Both the position numbers and the translations under genes were made by a program. This document shows positions 53,618 to 61,902 of a stretch of DNA of 64,000 nt, one piece after another. Below the pieces are notes generated by a model, which searched no databases, had not been told where the DNA came from, and saw only the letters and a list, made by a program, of their open reading frames with translations. Numbering within the stretch: position 1 is the stretch's first letter; every line of letters begins with the position of its first letter. Source of the DNA: CAVPEW01 sp963703565 (GTDB lineage Bacteria; Actinomycetota; Acidimicrobiia; Acidimicrobiales; VFJN01); the NCBI GenBank assembly GCA_963703565.1, contig CAVPEW010000018.1, forward strand, positions 65,012-129,011, given 5' to 3'.

Positions 53618-54307
53618 CTAGAGCCGACGCAGGACCGTGACGACCTTGCCGAACACGGTGACCTCGTCGGCGGGGAGCTCGATGGGGGAGTAGCGCTCGT
53701 TGGCCGGCAGCAGCCGAATCGTGTTGCCCTGCCGTCGGAAGGTCTTCACCGTGGCCTCCTCGCCGGGGATACCGGCCGCGACGATGTCGCCGTCGTCGGC
53801 GTGGCTCTGCGCCCGGCAGACCACGAAGTCGCCATCGAGGATGGCGGCCTCGATCATGGACTCCCCCCGGACCCGCAGCATGAACAGGTCGCCGTCGCCG
53901 GTGAGGTCTGCGGGCAGTGGCAGCGTCTCCTCGACGTTCTCCTGTGCCAGCACGTCGGTGCCGGCTGCGACGTCACCGACCAGCGGCACGTGGCGCACCG
54001 GGCGGCGCTCCACGGCCGCGCCGCTGGCGGGATCGAAGCGCACCTCGATGGCGCGGGGCTTGGTTGGGTCGCGCCGCAGGTAGCCGAGGCGCTGCAGCGA
54101 GGCGAGGTGCGAGTGGACGGTGGACGGCGACGTGAGGCCGACGGCCTCGCCGATCTCTCGCACCGAGGGCGGAAAGCCGCGGGAGCGCTGGAACTCGTCG
54201 ATCACCTCGAGGATCTGGCGCTGACGGGCGGTGGGCGCCTCGGCAACGGGATCGGCATCCGGGCCCGGCAGTGGCCTCGAGGACGACTTGGACGGTGACC
54301 GCGGCAT
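53618..54307 (-). CDS. lexA: SOS-response transcriptional repressor LexA
   Basis: 229 residues. The N-terminal winged helix (RQRQILEVIDEFQRSRGFPP, SVREIGEAVGLTSPSTVHSH) recognises the SOS box. The peptidase domain has the cleavage site Ala115-Gly116 (DVAAGTD), Ser150 (RGESMIEAA) and Lys188 (EATVKTF). ATG 54307 is chosen over upstream starts because sequence before it lies on the leader. The promoter (TTTGCC, 18 bases, TACGGT at 54366-54371 on the minus strand) is covered by LexA boxes, so autoregulation is expected. Divergent from the LysM gene. Confidence 0.95.
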   Translation of the reverse strand: MPRSPSKSSSRPLPGPDADPVAEAPTARQRQILEVIDEFQRSRGFPPSVREIGEAVGLTSPSTVHSHLASLQRLGYLRRDPTKPRAIEVRFDPASGAAVERRPVRHVPLVGDVAAGTDVLAQENVEETLPLPADLTGDGDLFMLRVRGESMIEAAILDGDFVVCRAQSHADDGDIVAAGIPGEEATVKTFRRQGNTIRLLPANERYSPIELPADEVTVFGKVVTVLRRL

Positions 54308-54391
54308 GTGCACGTCCTGGGGATCGGTCGTTCCCGACGGAGGGGAGCGTACGTGTGTTCCCGTCACCGTACCGTTCGTCGCCCTCGCTGG

Positions 54392-54476
54392 CAAACACCC
54401 GTTCGCCGAACGACAGTTCGCTGTGGGGGGCTTGACAGCGAACGTCTGTTCGGCGACGCTGTAGAACGCCTGTTCG
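54392..54476. promoter_or_regulatory. Cluster of LexA (SOS) boxes between lexA and the LysM gene
   Basis: Perfect CGAAC-N4-GTTCG boxes lie at 54407-54420 (CGAACGACAGTTCG) and 54439-54452 (CGAACGTCTGTTCG). Near-matches lie at 54463-54476 (AGAACGCCTGTTCG) and 54392-54405 (CAAACACCCGTTCG). The rightward promoter TTGACA (54432-54437), 17 bases, GACGCT (54455-54460) has the second box in its spacer. Both directions should be repressed by LexA. Confidence 0.85.
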
Positions 54477-54546
54477 GGGGATTCGCTCGTCGGGCTCCGT
54501 CCAGCCGCCGGCGCCGGATGTCACACGCATCGGGGAGAGTGCTCAC

Positions 54547-54984
54547 ATGGCGATCGCCTTCCACACCGAACCGAGCGCGGCCCTCCCACGCTGGGTCGCC
54601 ACTGGGGGCCCTCCTCCGCCCGGTCCGGTCGATGCCGTGGGTCGGGGGGCGTCCCGAGGCCCCGTCGTGGAGCGTCACCCGGTCCGGGTCGGTGTTGCGG
54701 CGGCCGTGCTGCTGGTGGTGCTGTCGATGGCTTCTAGCTCGGGCGTCTCCGTGCTCGCCGGCCTGGTCGCTGGAGCGAGGCCAGCGCCGGAAGCGACAAC
54801 CGACGTCTCCGCCGAGCCGGGCGCCGGTGCCGCCGGGCGGGTGGTCGCGGCGGGCGAGACGCTGTGGTCCATCGCTGCCGGGCTCGCACCCGGCGACGAC
54901 GACGCAGCGGCCTACCACGAGCTCGTCCGGCTCAACGGCACCGAATCCGTCGCCGTGGGCGAGCGAGTCCGCCTGCCCGCCTGA
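54547..54984 (+). CDS. LysM-domain membrane protein, ChiZ/YneA-like SOS gene
   Basis: 145 residues. After about 50 N-terminal residues comes one membrane helix (VGVAAAVLLVVLSMASSSG), a short linker and a single LysM domain (GETLWSIAAGLAPGDDDAAA to AVGERVRLP) outside the cell. In mycobacteria the gene divergent from lexA (Rv2719c, ChiZ) has the same order, SOS boxes and LysM and slows division after DNA damage; YneA in Bacillus is analogous. ATG 54547 follows GGGGAGAG (54532-54539). The division-inhibitor role is inferred from position and architecture. Confidence 0.8.
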   Translation: MAIAFHTEPSAALPRWVATGGPPPPGPVDAVGRGASRGPVVERHPVRVGVAAAVLLVVLSMASSSGVSVLAGLVAGARPAPEATTDVSAEPGAGAAGRVVAAGETLWSIAAGLAPGDDDAAAYHELVRLNGTESVAVGERVRLPA

Positions 54985-55034
54985 CCGGCGCGTCGGGGGG
55001 CGGGCCGCCCGGGGCCCGAAGTAGCCTGCGCGCG

Positions 55035-55511
55035 GTGCGCTGCCCCGCATGTGCCGGAGCCGACGACAAGGTCGTCGACTCCCGCCAGGCCGACGACGGG
55101 TCCTCCATCCGTCGTCGACGGGAATGCCTTGCCTGCGGTCGCCGCTTCACCACCTTCGAGCGAGTCGAGGAGGTGCCGCTCGTGGTCGTCAAGCGCGATG
55201 CCTCTCGTGAGGCCTTCGCCCGCGCCAAGGTGGCACGGGGCGTGAGAGCTGCCGCCAAGGGGCGCCCACTGCCGGCCGAGATCGCCGAGGAGGTCGCCTG
55301 CGGAGTCGAGGACGCCCTGCGGGTGGAGGGCCACGCGGAGGTCGGTTCCGCCGAGGTGGGGCGAGCCGTCCTCGAGCGCCTCCGCGAGCTCGACGCGGTC
55401 ACCGCCGTCCGCTTCGCGAGCGTCTACAAGGCCTTCGAGGATCTCGCGGACTTCGAGCGTGAGGTCACCCTGCTGGCAGGACGGGTCGACCCGCCCTCGT
55501 CTGGCGGCTGA
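55035..55511 (+). CDS. nrdR: Transcriptional repressor NrdR
   Basis: 158 residues. The zinc ribbon uses Cys3, Cys6, Cys31 and Cys34 (RCPACAG; RECLACGRRFTTFERVE). An ATP-cone domain follows (VVVKRDASREAFARAKVARG, VTAVRFASVYKAFEDLADF). It senses ATP/dATP and represses ribonucleotide reductase genes; matching NrdR boxes lie before nrdJ 3.2 kb downstream. GTG 55035 is seven bases after TAGCCT (55022-55027): leaderless. The 58-base gap to the convergent next gene contains nothing recognisable. Confidence 0.95.
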   Translation: MRCPACAGADDKVVDSRQADDGSSIRRRRECLACGRRFTTFERVEEVPLVVVKRDASREAFARAKVARGVRAAAKGRPLPAEIAEEVACGVEDALRVEGHAEVGSAEVGRAVLERLRELDAVTAVRFASVYKAFEDLADFEREVTLLAGRVDPPSSGG

Positions 55512-55570
55512 GCGGCTCGCTGAACGTCGATCCGGTGGCGCCCCGGCGTTCGTGGCGCGGCGCTCGCCTG

Positions 55571-56386
55571 TCAGCCGCCGCGCCCGGCACGTACGAAGCG
55601 CACCAGCAGCATGGCCTCGGCCATCAGCACCCGGCGCACCTCGAAGCCGGTCGGGCTCATCGGCTCGGGGCCGACCGATGCCCGCTCGGCGTCGCCGCCC
55701 ACGAGAAGGGGCGAGAGCGAAAGGCACCACTCGTCGATCAGGTCGGCGGCTATCAGGTCGGCGTTGAGGCGCGGCCCGCCTTCGCAGAGCGCGAACCGGT
55801 GCCCCCGACGCCCGAGCTCGGCAAGGCCCTCGCCCAGATCGACCCTGGCGTCGCCCGCGACGATCACCTCTGCGCTGCGGGACAGGCGGGCTCGCCGCGA
55901 CGGAGGCGAGGCCTCGCACGTGAGCACGATCGTTCCGGCGGCCGAGTCGAGCAGCGGGCTGGACTCGTCCAGATCCAGCGACCGGCTCACCACGGCTATG
56001 GGCGGGGTCTCGGGTTGGCCCCGCGCCCGCCGGGCGGCGCGGCGGCTCGGCGAGGGTCGCGCCGGCCCGTAGCCCTCGGCGCGCGCCGTGCCCGCACCGA
56101 CAACGATGACGTCCGCGGCGGCTCGCAGCGCTCCGAACACCGCCAGGTCGGCCGCGGTCTGCAGCGGTCCCGACCGGCCGCTCACGGCGACGGCGCCGTC
56201 GAGCGAGCAGATGGTGTTGACCGCCACCCACGGCCGGGCGACCCCGCAGGGGCGTGTCTCGGCGGCCACCAGCTCATCGAGCGCATCGAGCGCGTCGAGC
56301 CCGGACGGCTCTCCCGGTGCGCTGCCCGCGGATTCGGCGCTGAGCTCGGCGGCGGGAGGTTCGGGCGGGGGCCAAAGCAGGCGCAC
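55571..56386 (-). CDS. RibD C-terminal-like reductase (pyrimidine reductase family)
   Basis: 271 residues of the dihydrofolate-reductase-like RibD reductase domain: VAVNTICSLDGAVAVSGRSG, AADVIVVGAGTARAEGYGP, and LCEGGPRLNADLIAADLIDE with LLVGGD. No deaminase domain is present, and no riboflavin genes are adjacent, so the substrate may be the riboflavin intermediate or another pyrimidine/pterin. GTG 56386 is preferred over the 56434 start because TATGGT (56395-56400, minus strand) lies eight bases before it. Divergent from the VIT gene. Confidence 0.8.
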   Translation of the reverse strand: MRLLWPPPEPPAAELSAESAGSAPGEPSGLDALDALDELVAAETRPCGVARPWVAVNTICSLDGAVAVSGRSGPLQTAADLAVFGALRAAADVIVVGAGTARAEGYGPARPSPSRRAARRARGQPETPPIAVVSRSLDLDESSPLLDSAAGTIVLTCEASPPSRRARLSRSAEVIVAGDARVDLGEGLAELGRRGHRFALCEGGPRLNADLIAADLIDEWCLSLSPLLVGGDAERASVGPEPMSPTGFEVRRVLMAEAMLLVRFVRAGRGG

Positions 56387-56426
56387 AGCGCGGCACCATA
56401 GTGACGGCACCTGGCAGGCTACGGCG

Positions 56427-57161
56427 GTGTCCACTGACGTCGTGCACCGGGCCCGCCAGCGTCACCGCCGTCGGGAGCGCCACACGACCGGTCGCACTGC
56501 GTGGCTGCGAGCGGCCGTGCTCGGTGCCGATGACGGGATCGTGTCGACCGCCGCGCTGCTCGTCGGGGTGGCTGCCGGTGGTGGCGACCGTGCCGCGGTG
56601 ATGACCGCCGGGATGGCCGGCCTGGTCGCTGGCGCCTGCTCGATGGCCGCGGGCGAGTACGTGTCGGTGTCGTCCCAGCGCGATGCCGAGCTGGCCGACC
56701 TGGCCAAGGAGGCCGACGAGCTGGCGACCGAGCCGGAGGCGGAGCGGGCCGAGTTGGCGGCGATCTACCAGGCCCGCGGACTCTCGGCGGCCCTCGCGGC
56801 CGAGGTGGCCGACGAGCTCAGCGCCCGACACGACGTGCTCGAGGTCCACGCCCGCGAGGAGCTCGGCCTCGATCCCTCGAACCTGGCCAGCCCGGTGCTG
56901 GCGTCGGTTGCCTCGGCGGGCTCGTTCGCCGTCGGCGCCGGGCTCGCCGTCGGGGCGGCTGCGCTGGCCCCCGGCTCCTGGCGGGCGTGGACGGTGGTGG
57001 TCGTGGCGCTGGTGGCGCTCGGCGCGCTGGGCGCGGCCGGGGCGGCGGCGGGCCGAGTGGGCTCGGTGGTGCGCCCCGCCCTGCGGGTCGTGATCGGGGG
57101 AGGCGCCGCCATGGGCCTCACGGCGCTCGTCGGGTCGCTGGTGGGCGCAGCGGTCGGCTAG
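56427..57161 (+). CDS. VIT1/CCC1 family transporter
   Basis: 244 residues. The first helix region (LRAAVLGADDGIVSTAALLVGVAAG) and the second (GMAGLVAGACSMAAGEYVSV) carry the family signatures. A charged cytoplasmic segment of about 65 residues (DLAKEADELATEPEAERAEL) follows, then three C-terminal helices. Relatives export Fe2+ or Mn2+ from the cytosol. The metal cannot be inferred from sequence. GTG 56427 is preceded by CAGGCT (56415-56420) at six bases. Its 3' end overlaps the marR gene by 44 bases, tail to tail. Confidence 0.85.
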   Translation: MSTDVVHRARQRHRRRERHTTGRTAWLRAAVLGADDGIVSTAALLVGVAAGGGDRAAVMTAGMAGLVAGACSMAAGEYVSVSSQRDAELADLAKEADELATEPEAERAELAAIYQARGLSAALAAEVADELSARHDVLEVHAREELGLDPSNLASPVLASVASAGSFAVGAGLAVGAAALAPGSWRAWTVVVVALVALGALGAAGAAAGRVGSVVRPALRVVIGGGAAMGLTALVGSLVGAAVG

Positions 57162-57717
57162 CGGTCCGCCCGGAGCCGAGGGCGGCTGGAGCGGAGCCCG
57201 CTCCCGGACCGGGAACGGACTCCGGGCATGTGGACGCCTCGGCGGCCTCGGGGTTGATCGCGGCACGCAGGCGGTGCAGCGCGGTGTCGAGGCGGTCGAG
57301 CTCGTCGGGGTCGGTCAGCGGCCCTAGGACCTCGTCGAGGTGCGACAGGTGCACTCCCAGCGCGGCGGCGATGCGGTCGTGGCCGGCGGGGGTGAGGGTG
57401 GCGTAGGCGACCCGACGGTCGGTGTCGCATGCCTCGCGCTGCACCAGCCCCGCCTCCTCGAGCCGGTCGACGCATCGGGTGAGCCCGGAGAGGCTCAGGG
57501 TCGACTGGCCGGCGAGGTCACTCATGCGCAGCCGGTTGCCCGGGGTGCGCTCCAGGCGCAGCAGGATCTCGAACCACTGCATGGACAGGCCACTGGTCTC
57601 CTCCAGGCGACGACCGAAGGTGCGCTCGGCGCCGGCGGCGGTCTCGAGGACTAGGCCCATCAGGTCGAGCCATCGCTCAGCGAGCGTGGCGGGGGCCTGA
57701 TCGCCGGGGAGGGTCAT
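57118..57717 (-). CDS. MarR family transcriptional regulator
   Basis: 199 residues. Winged-helix core: LSMQWFEILLRLERTPGNRL, MSDLAGQSTLSLSGLTRCVD, RLEEAGLVQRE and the wing DTDRRVAYATLTPAG. The final 45 residues are a low-complexity Pro/Ala tail. ATG 57717 is six bases after TAGGGT (57724-57729, minus strand): leaderless. It is divergent from yceI, with a palindrome between them. It probably represses both itself and yceI; the effector is unknown. Confidence 0.88.
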   Translation of the reverse strand: MTLPGDQAPATLAERWLDLMGLVLETAAGAERTFGRRLEETSGLSMQWFEILLRLERTPGNRLRMSDLAGQSTLSLSGLTRCVDRLEEAGLVQREACDTDRRVAYATLTPAGHDRIAAALGVHLSHLDEVLGPLTDPDELDRLDTALHRLRAAINPEAAEASTCPESVPGPGAGSAPAALGSGRTASRPLRPPATRRAP

Positions 57718-57736
57718 GTGGGCACCCTACGGAACG

Positions 57737-57756
57737 ATGATTGCGTATGCAATCAT
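57737..57756. promoter_or_regulatory. MarR operator overlapping the yceI promoter
   Basis: ATGATTGC GTAT GCAATCAT is a palindrome with perfect 8-bp arms (57737-57744 and 57749-57756). The yceI promoter reads TTGCGT (57741-57746), 17 bases, TAGCTT (57764-57769), so the operator covers its -35 element. It also lies eight bases upstream of the marR -10 box. Confidence 0.75.
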
Positions 57757-57826
57757 GTGCCGGTAGCTTGATCGTCCATGCAAGTCACCGCCACGAGCGC
57801 GGTCCCGAACCACACAGGAGCACATC

Positions 57827-58408
57827 ATGTCCGACACCCAGTCCGCACCGGTGCGCAGCGTCGGGGGTGCAGAGGTGCCCGCCCCGGGGCGTTACGAGAT
57901 CGACGGCGTGCACTCGAGCGTCGCGTTCAGCGTCCGGCACGCGATGGTGGCCAAGACCAAGGGCCGCTTCGGAGATGTGTCCGGCACGATCGTCATCGGC
58001 GAGGACCCTGCCGACAGCTCGGTGGAGGTCAGGATCGGTGCCGCTTCGATCGACACCCGCGACGAGGGTCGTGACGGGCACCTGCGCAGCCCGGACTTCC
58101 TCGACGTCGAGACCCATCCCGACCTCACCTATCGCTCGAAGTCGGTCCGCCGGGGCGACGGTGGCACCTGGACGGTCGAAGGCGACCTGACGGTCAAGGG
58201 CGTGAGCCGTCCGGTGGCGCTCGAGGTGGAGTTCGAAGGTGGTGTCATCGACCCGTGGGGCAATCCTCGCCTGGGGTTCTCGGCCGAGGCCGAGATCGAC
58301 CGGGAGGACTTCGGGCTGACCTGGAACCAGGTGCTCGAGACCGGTGGGGTGCTGGTCGGCAAGAAGATCAAGATCGACCTCGACGTCGAGGCGGTCGCCG
58401 CGGGCTGA
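57827..58408 (+). CDS. YceI family protein
   Basis: 193 residues. The lipocalin-like YceI domain is clear: GRYEIDGVHSSVAFSVRHAM, VAKTKGRFGDVSGTI, SPDFLDVETHPDLTYRS, TVKGVSRPVALEVEFEGG. It binds amphiphilic isoprenoid-like ligands in the family; some members respond to alkaline pH or osmotic stress. No signal peptide is present, so this one is probably cytoplasmic, as in many actinobacteria. ATG 57827 follows AGGAG (57816-57820). Controlled by the divergent MarR. Confidence 0.92.
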   Translation: MSDTQSAPVRSVGGAEVPAPGRYEIDGVHSSVAFSVRHAMVAKTKGRFGDVSGTIVIGEDPADSSVEVRIGAASIDTRDEGRDGHLRSPDFLDVETHPDLTYRSKSVRRGDGGTWTVEGDLTVKGVSRPVALEVEFEGGVIDPWGNPRLGFSAEAEIDREDFGLTWNQVLETGGVLVGKKIKIDLDVEAVAAG

Positions 58409-58721
58409 CCAATCGACCCCGCGACACGTCAGATCCTCGACAGCGAGGGTCGCCTGTGGAAATCGTGGCCAGAAATCCACCTCGAATTCACAGGAAGTGC
58501 CTCTGGTCGTCCACAAGGAACCTTCTCTAGGTTGCTCCCCGTGGTTGGCACGCGGCGCGGGCGACCGGAAAAGTTCGGTGGTCGACCCGTCTGTGGTGGG
58601 CAGGGATGGCTCCGTGGGGTGTCGCCGACCGGTGCGCGCGCGTGCACACCGGTCGGCGGTGCCCCCGACCTGGTCGTTCGCGCCGCGGCCGACTCATCGG
58701 GCCGGCACCGTCATCGACCTG
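58409..58721 (+). other. Non-coding stretch with a long hairpin between yceI and nrdJ
   Basis: No supportable gene. A perfect 12-bp stem CGCCGACCGGTG (58623-58634) / CACCGGTCGGCG (58647-58658) with a 12-base loop is the main feature; outer GGGG/CCCC bases at 58616-58619 and 58661-58665 may extend it. It may end yceI transcription or be bound by a regulator. The 58440-58530 part is AT-richer than its surroundings, with no recognised motif. No B12 riboswitch was found. Confidence 0.45.
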
Positions 58722-58811
58722 TTGACACCCCTGTAACTACGGTGGTGTAATCCTCTCCACATCTTGTGGTGCGGGAGCCTCCTGAGGCGGTTCGGCCACA
58801 ACACCTTGTGG
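58722..58811 (+). promoter_or_regulatory. nrdJ promoter with two NrdR boxes
   Basis: -35 TTGACA (58722-58727), 18 bases, -10 TGTAAT (58746-58751). NrdR-box-like 16-mers TCTCCACATCTTGTGG (58754-58769) and CCACAACACCTTGTGG (58796-58811) lie directly downstream; centres are 42 bp apart, four helical turns, so a NrdR oligomer can bind both on one face. They overlap the expected transcription start. nrdR is at 55035. Confidence 0.75.
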
Positions 58812-58963
58812 CTAGAGCGTGTGGGTGACGAGTGGGGGCCGATGGGGGTGACGTCCTGTCGGCTCTGGGCGCCGCAGTGCGGCGTGCCGCCGATGCGCAG
58901 ACTGGGGGGCGCTCGCCGCCTCGCCCGACACCGAAGCGATCCGTCTGGAGGCCCTGGATCAAG

Positions 58964-61825
58964 ATGGCACTGGCTCCCGAGCAGGCCGATATCGGCATTC
59001 GCCGCCACTTCACACGTCGGGGAGTCGATCCCTACGACGAGCTGGCCTGGGAGCGTCGCGACGCCCGCCTCACGAACTACCGCGACGGCTCGGTGGCCTT
59101 CGAGCAACACGGGGTGGAGTTCCCCGTCTCGTGGTCCCTCAACGCGACCAACATCGTGGCCCAGAAGTACTTCCGGGGCCCGCTGGGCTCCCCCGAGCGG
59201 GAGTCCTCCCTGCGCGACGTGGTCGACCGGGTCGCGGACACCATCACCCGCTGGGGCCTCGAGGGCGGCTACTTCGCCGACGACGAGGAGGCCGAGACCT
59301 ACAACGCCGAGCTCAAGCACCTGCTGGTCACCCAGAAGGCGTCGTTCAACAGCCCGGTGTGGTTCAACATCGGGGTCCCGGGAGTACCCCAGCAGGCGTC
59401 GGCGTGCTTCATCCTGTCGGTCCGGGACACCATGGACTCGATCCTGAACTGGTACGTGCAGGAGGGCACGATCTTCAAGGGCGGCTCGGGCTCGGGGATC
59501 AACCTGTCACGCATCCGCTCCTCGGTCGAACCGCTCAAGGGCGGGGGCACCGCCTCGGGTCCGGTCAGCTTCATGCGTGGAGCCGACGCGTCGGCCGGCA
59601 CGATCAAGTCCGGCGGCAAGACCCGCCGCGCCGCCAAGATGGTCATCCTCGACGTGTCGCATCCAGACGTAGGCGAGTTCATCTGGGTCAAGGCTCGCGA
59701 GGAGCGCAAGATACAAGCGCTGGCCGCCGCCGGCTTCGACATGAGCCTCGACGGGCGAGACATGGCCTCGGTGCAGTACCAGAACGCCAACAACTCAGTG
59801 CGGGTCACCGACGAGTTCATGCAGGCCGTGGTCGACGACGCCGACTGGCACCTTCGCGCCGTGACCGACTCGACCGTCGTACGCACCGTGCGGGCGCGAG
59901 AGCTGTTCCGCGAGATCGCCCAGGCGGCGTGGGAGTGCGCCGATCCCGGCCTGCAGTTCGACACGACCATCAACCGCTGGCACACGGCTCCCAACTCCGG
60001 TCGCATCAACGCTTCCAACCCCTGCAGCGAGTACATGCACCTCGACGACTCGGCGTGCAACCTGGCCAGCCTCAACCTGCTGAAGTTCCTGGAGCTGTCC
60101 GCCGACGGCACAGCGGACCGCTTCGACGTCGAGGGCTTCCAACATGCCGTCGAGGTCATGTTCACTGGCCAGGAGATCCTCGTGGGGCGGGCCGACTACC
60201 CCACGGCGGCGATCGGTGAGACGTCCCGCCGGTTCCGCCAGCTCGGCCTGGGCTACGCCAACCTCGGCGCCACCCTCATGGCGCTGGGCCTCCCCTACGA
60301 CAGCGACGCCGGCCGCGCGTACGCCGCCGCGATCACCTCACTGATGACGGGCCACGCCTACGCCACCTCGGCCCGCACCGCGGCGAGGATGGGCCCGTTC
60401 GCCGGCTTCGCCGACAACGCCGAGCCCATGCTCGAGGTGCTCGGCATGCACCGCGAGGCGGCGTCGCGCATCGACGAGGAGCTGGTGCCAGCCGAGCTGC
60501 TCGCCGCCGCGCAACGCTGCTGGGACGACGCCTGCGAGCTGGCCGAGCGCTACGGGGTCCGCAACTCCCAGGCCTCGGTGCTGGCTCCCACCGGCACCAT
60601 CGGGCTCATGATGGATTGCGACACGACCGGCATCGAGCCCGACCTCGGCCTGGTCAAGGTCAAGACCCTCGTCGGCGGCGGCACGATGGCCATCGTCAAC
60701 CAGACCGTGCCACGAGCCCTGCGCCGCCTCGGCTACGACGATGGCCAGGTCAGCGAGATCGTCGCCTACGTCGACGAGCACAAGTCCATCGTGGGTGCTC
60801 CGCACCTCGCCGCCGAGCACCTCGCGGTGTTCGCCTGCTCGATGGGCGACAACCCGATCCACCACTCGGGTCACGTACGGATGATGGCGGCCGTGCAGCC
60901 GTTCATCTCCGGCGCGATCTCCAAGACGGTGAACCTGCCCGAGACCGCCACCGTGGAGGAGGTCGAGCAGCTCCACCTCGACGCCTGGGCGCTGGGCGTC
61001 AAGGCGATCGCCATCTACCGCGACAACTGCAAGGTCGGGCAGCCTCTGGCGACCGCCAAGCGCGCCGTCGCCGAGGCGCCTCTCGTGGCAGAGGTGGTCG
61101 AGCGCGTCGTGGAGAAGGTGGTGCACGCCCCCGCCCGCACCAAGCTGCCCCGCAACCGGGTGTCGCGCACCTTCGAGTTCCGCGTCGCGGACTGCAAGGG
61201 CTACGTCACCGTGGGCGAGTACGAGGACGGCCGCCCCGGCGAGATCTTCCTCAAGGTGTCCAAGCAGGGCTCCACCCTGGCCGGGATCATGGACGCCTTC
61301 GCCATCTCGGTCAGCCACGGCCTGCAGTACGGCGTGCCGCTGCGCAGCTTCGTGGAGGCCTTCACCAACACCCGGTTCGAGCCGATGGGCATGACCGACG
61401 ATCCCGACCTGCGGATCGCCAGCTCGATCCTCGACTACATCTTCCGACGGATGGCGGTCGACTACCTGACGTACCAGGAGCGCCTGGAACTGAACATCCT
61501 CACCACCGGCGAGCGCACGCAACCCACGCTGCCGGGGGTGGAGGAGACCGTGACCGAGACCCGCCAGGGTGACCTGCCGGCCGATCCGCCCTCGCTCGAC
61601 TCGTCCTCGCCCGTGCTCGCCGCACGCGACGCGCCACGGGAGCCCTCGCTGCTCGAGCGGGCAGGGGTGACCGACCCGGGCCCGATGGGGCCCAGCTCGG
61701 TGATCCAGCCCGCGGGCGCGGTCTCCCACGACGCACCCATCTGCATGACCTGTGGGGTCCAGATGATCCGCTCCGGCTCATGCCACGCGTGCCCCAGCTG
61801 CGGCAGCACCAGCGGCTGCAGCTGA
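58964..61825 (+). CDS. nrdJ: Vitamin B12-dependent (class II) ribonucleotide reductase
   Basis: 953 residues, the large NrdJ type of actinobacteria. Core motifs: KASFNSPVWFNIGVPG, GGSGSGINLSRIRSS, NPCSEYMHLDDSACNLASLN with the active-site Cys/Glu loop, and PTGTIGLMMDCDTTGIEPDL. The C-terminal zinc-like tail CMTCGVQM..CHACPSCGSTSGC holds the redox/zinc cysteines. It makes dNTPs without oxygen, using adenosylcobalamin. ATG 58964 gives the canonical start (MALAPEQ..GIRRHFTRRGV) and follows GGAGG (58947-58951); the upstream in-frame start at 58832 is rejected. The leader is about 200 bases. Confidence 0.95.
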   Translation: MALAPEQADIGIRRHFTRRGVDPYDELAWERRDARLTNYRDGSVAFEQHGVEFPVSWSLNATNIVAQKYFRGPLGSPERESSLRDVVDRVADTITRWGLEGGYFADDEEAETYNAELKHLLVTQKASFNSPVWFNIGVPGVPQQASACFILSVRDTMDSILNWYVQEGTIFKGGSGSGINLSRIRSSVEPLKGGGTASGPVSFMRGADASAGTIKSGGKTRRAAKMVILDVSHPDVGEFIWVKAREERKIQALAAAGFDMSLDGRDMASVQYQNANNSVRVTDEFMQAVVDDADWHLRAVTDSTVVRTVRARELFREIAQAAWECADPGLQFDTTINRWHTAPNSGRINASNPCSEYMHLDDSACNLASLNLLKFLELSADGTADRFDVEGFQHAVEVMFTGQEILVGRADYPTAAIGETSRRFRQLGLGYANLGATLMALGLPYDSDAGRAYAAAITSLMTGHAYATSARTAARMGPFAGFADNAEPMLEVLGMHREAASRIDEELVPAELLAAAQRCWDDACELAERYGVRNSQASVLAPTGTIGLMMDCDTTGIEPDLGLVKVKTLVGGGTMAIVNQTVPRALRRLGYDDGQVSEIVAYVDEHKSIVGAPHLAAEHLAVFACSMGDNPIHHSGHVRMMAAVQPFISGAISKTVNLPETATVEEVEQLHLDAWALGVKAIAIYRDNCKVGQPLATAKRAVAEAPLVAEVVERVVEKVVHAPARTKLPRNRVSRTFEFRVADCKGYVTVGEYEDGRPGEIFLKVSKQGSTLAGIMDAFAISVSHGLQYGVPLRSFVEAFTNTRFEPMGMTDDPDLRIASSILDYIFRRMAVDYLTYQERLELNILTTGERTQPTLPGVEETVTETRQGDLPADPPSLDSSSPVLAARDAPREPSLLERAGVTDPGPMGPSSVIQPAGAVSHDAPICMTCGVQMIRSGSCHACPSCGSTSGCS

Positions 61826-61902
61826 AACAGCAACCGCCGCGGCTCGCTACTTGGCCGCGCGGCTCGACTCCGGCATCGCCCGGGTCGGTCGGGGGCTCGG
61901 CG

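Noticed and set aside
58752..58963. Cobalamin riboswitch in the nrdJ leader
   Set aside because: The conserved B12-box text was not found by eye; only NrdR boxes and a small GC hairpin are visible. A covariance-model search would settle it.
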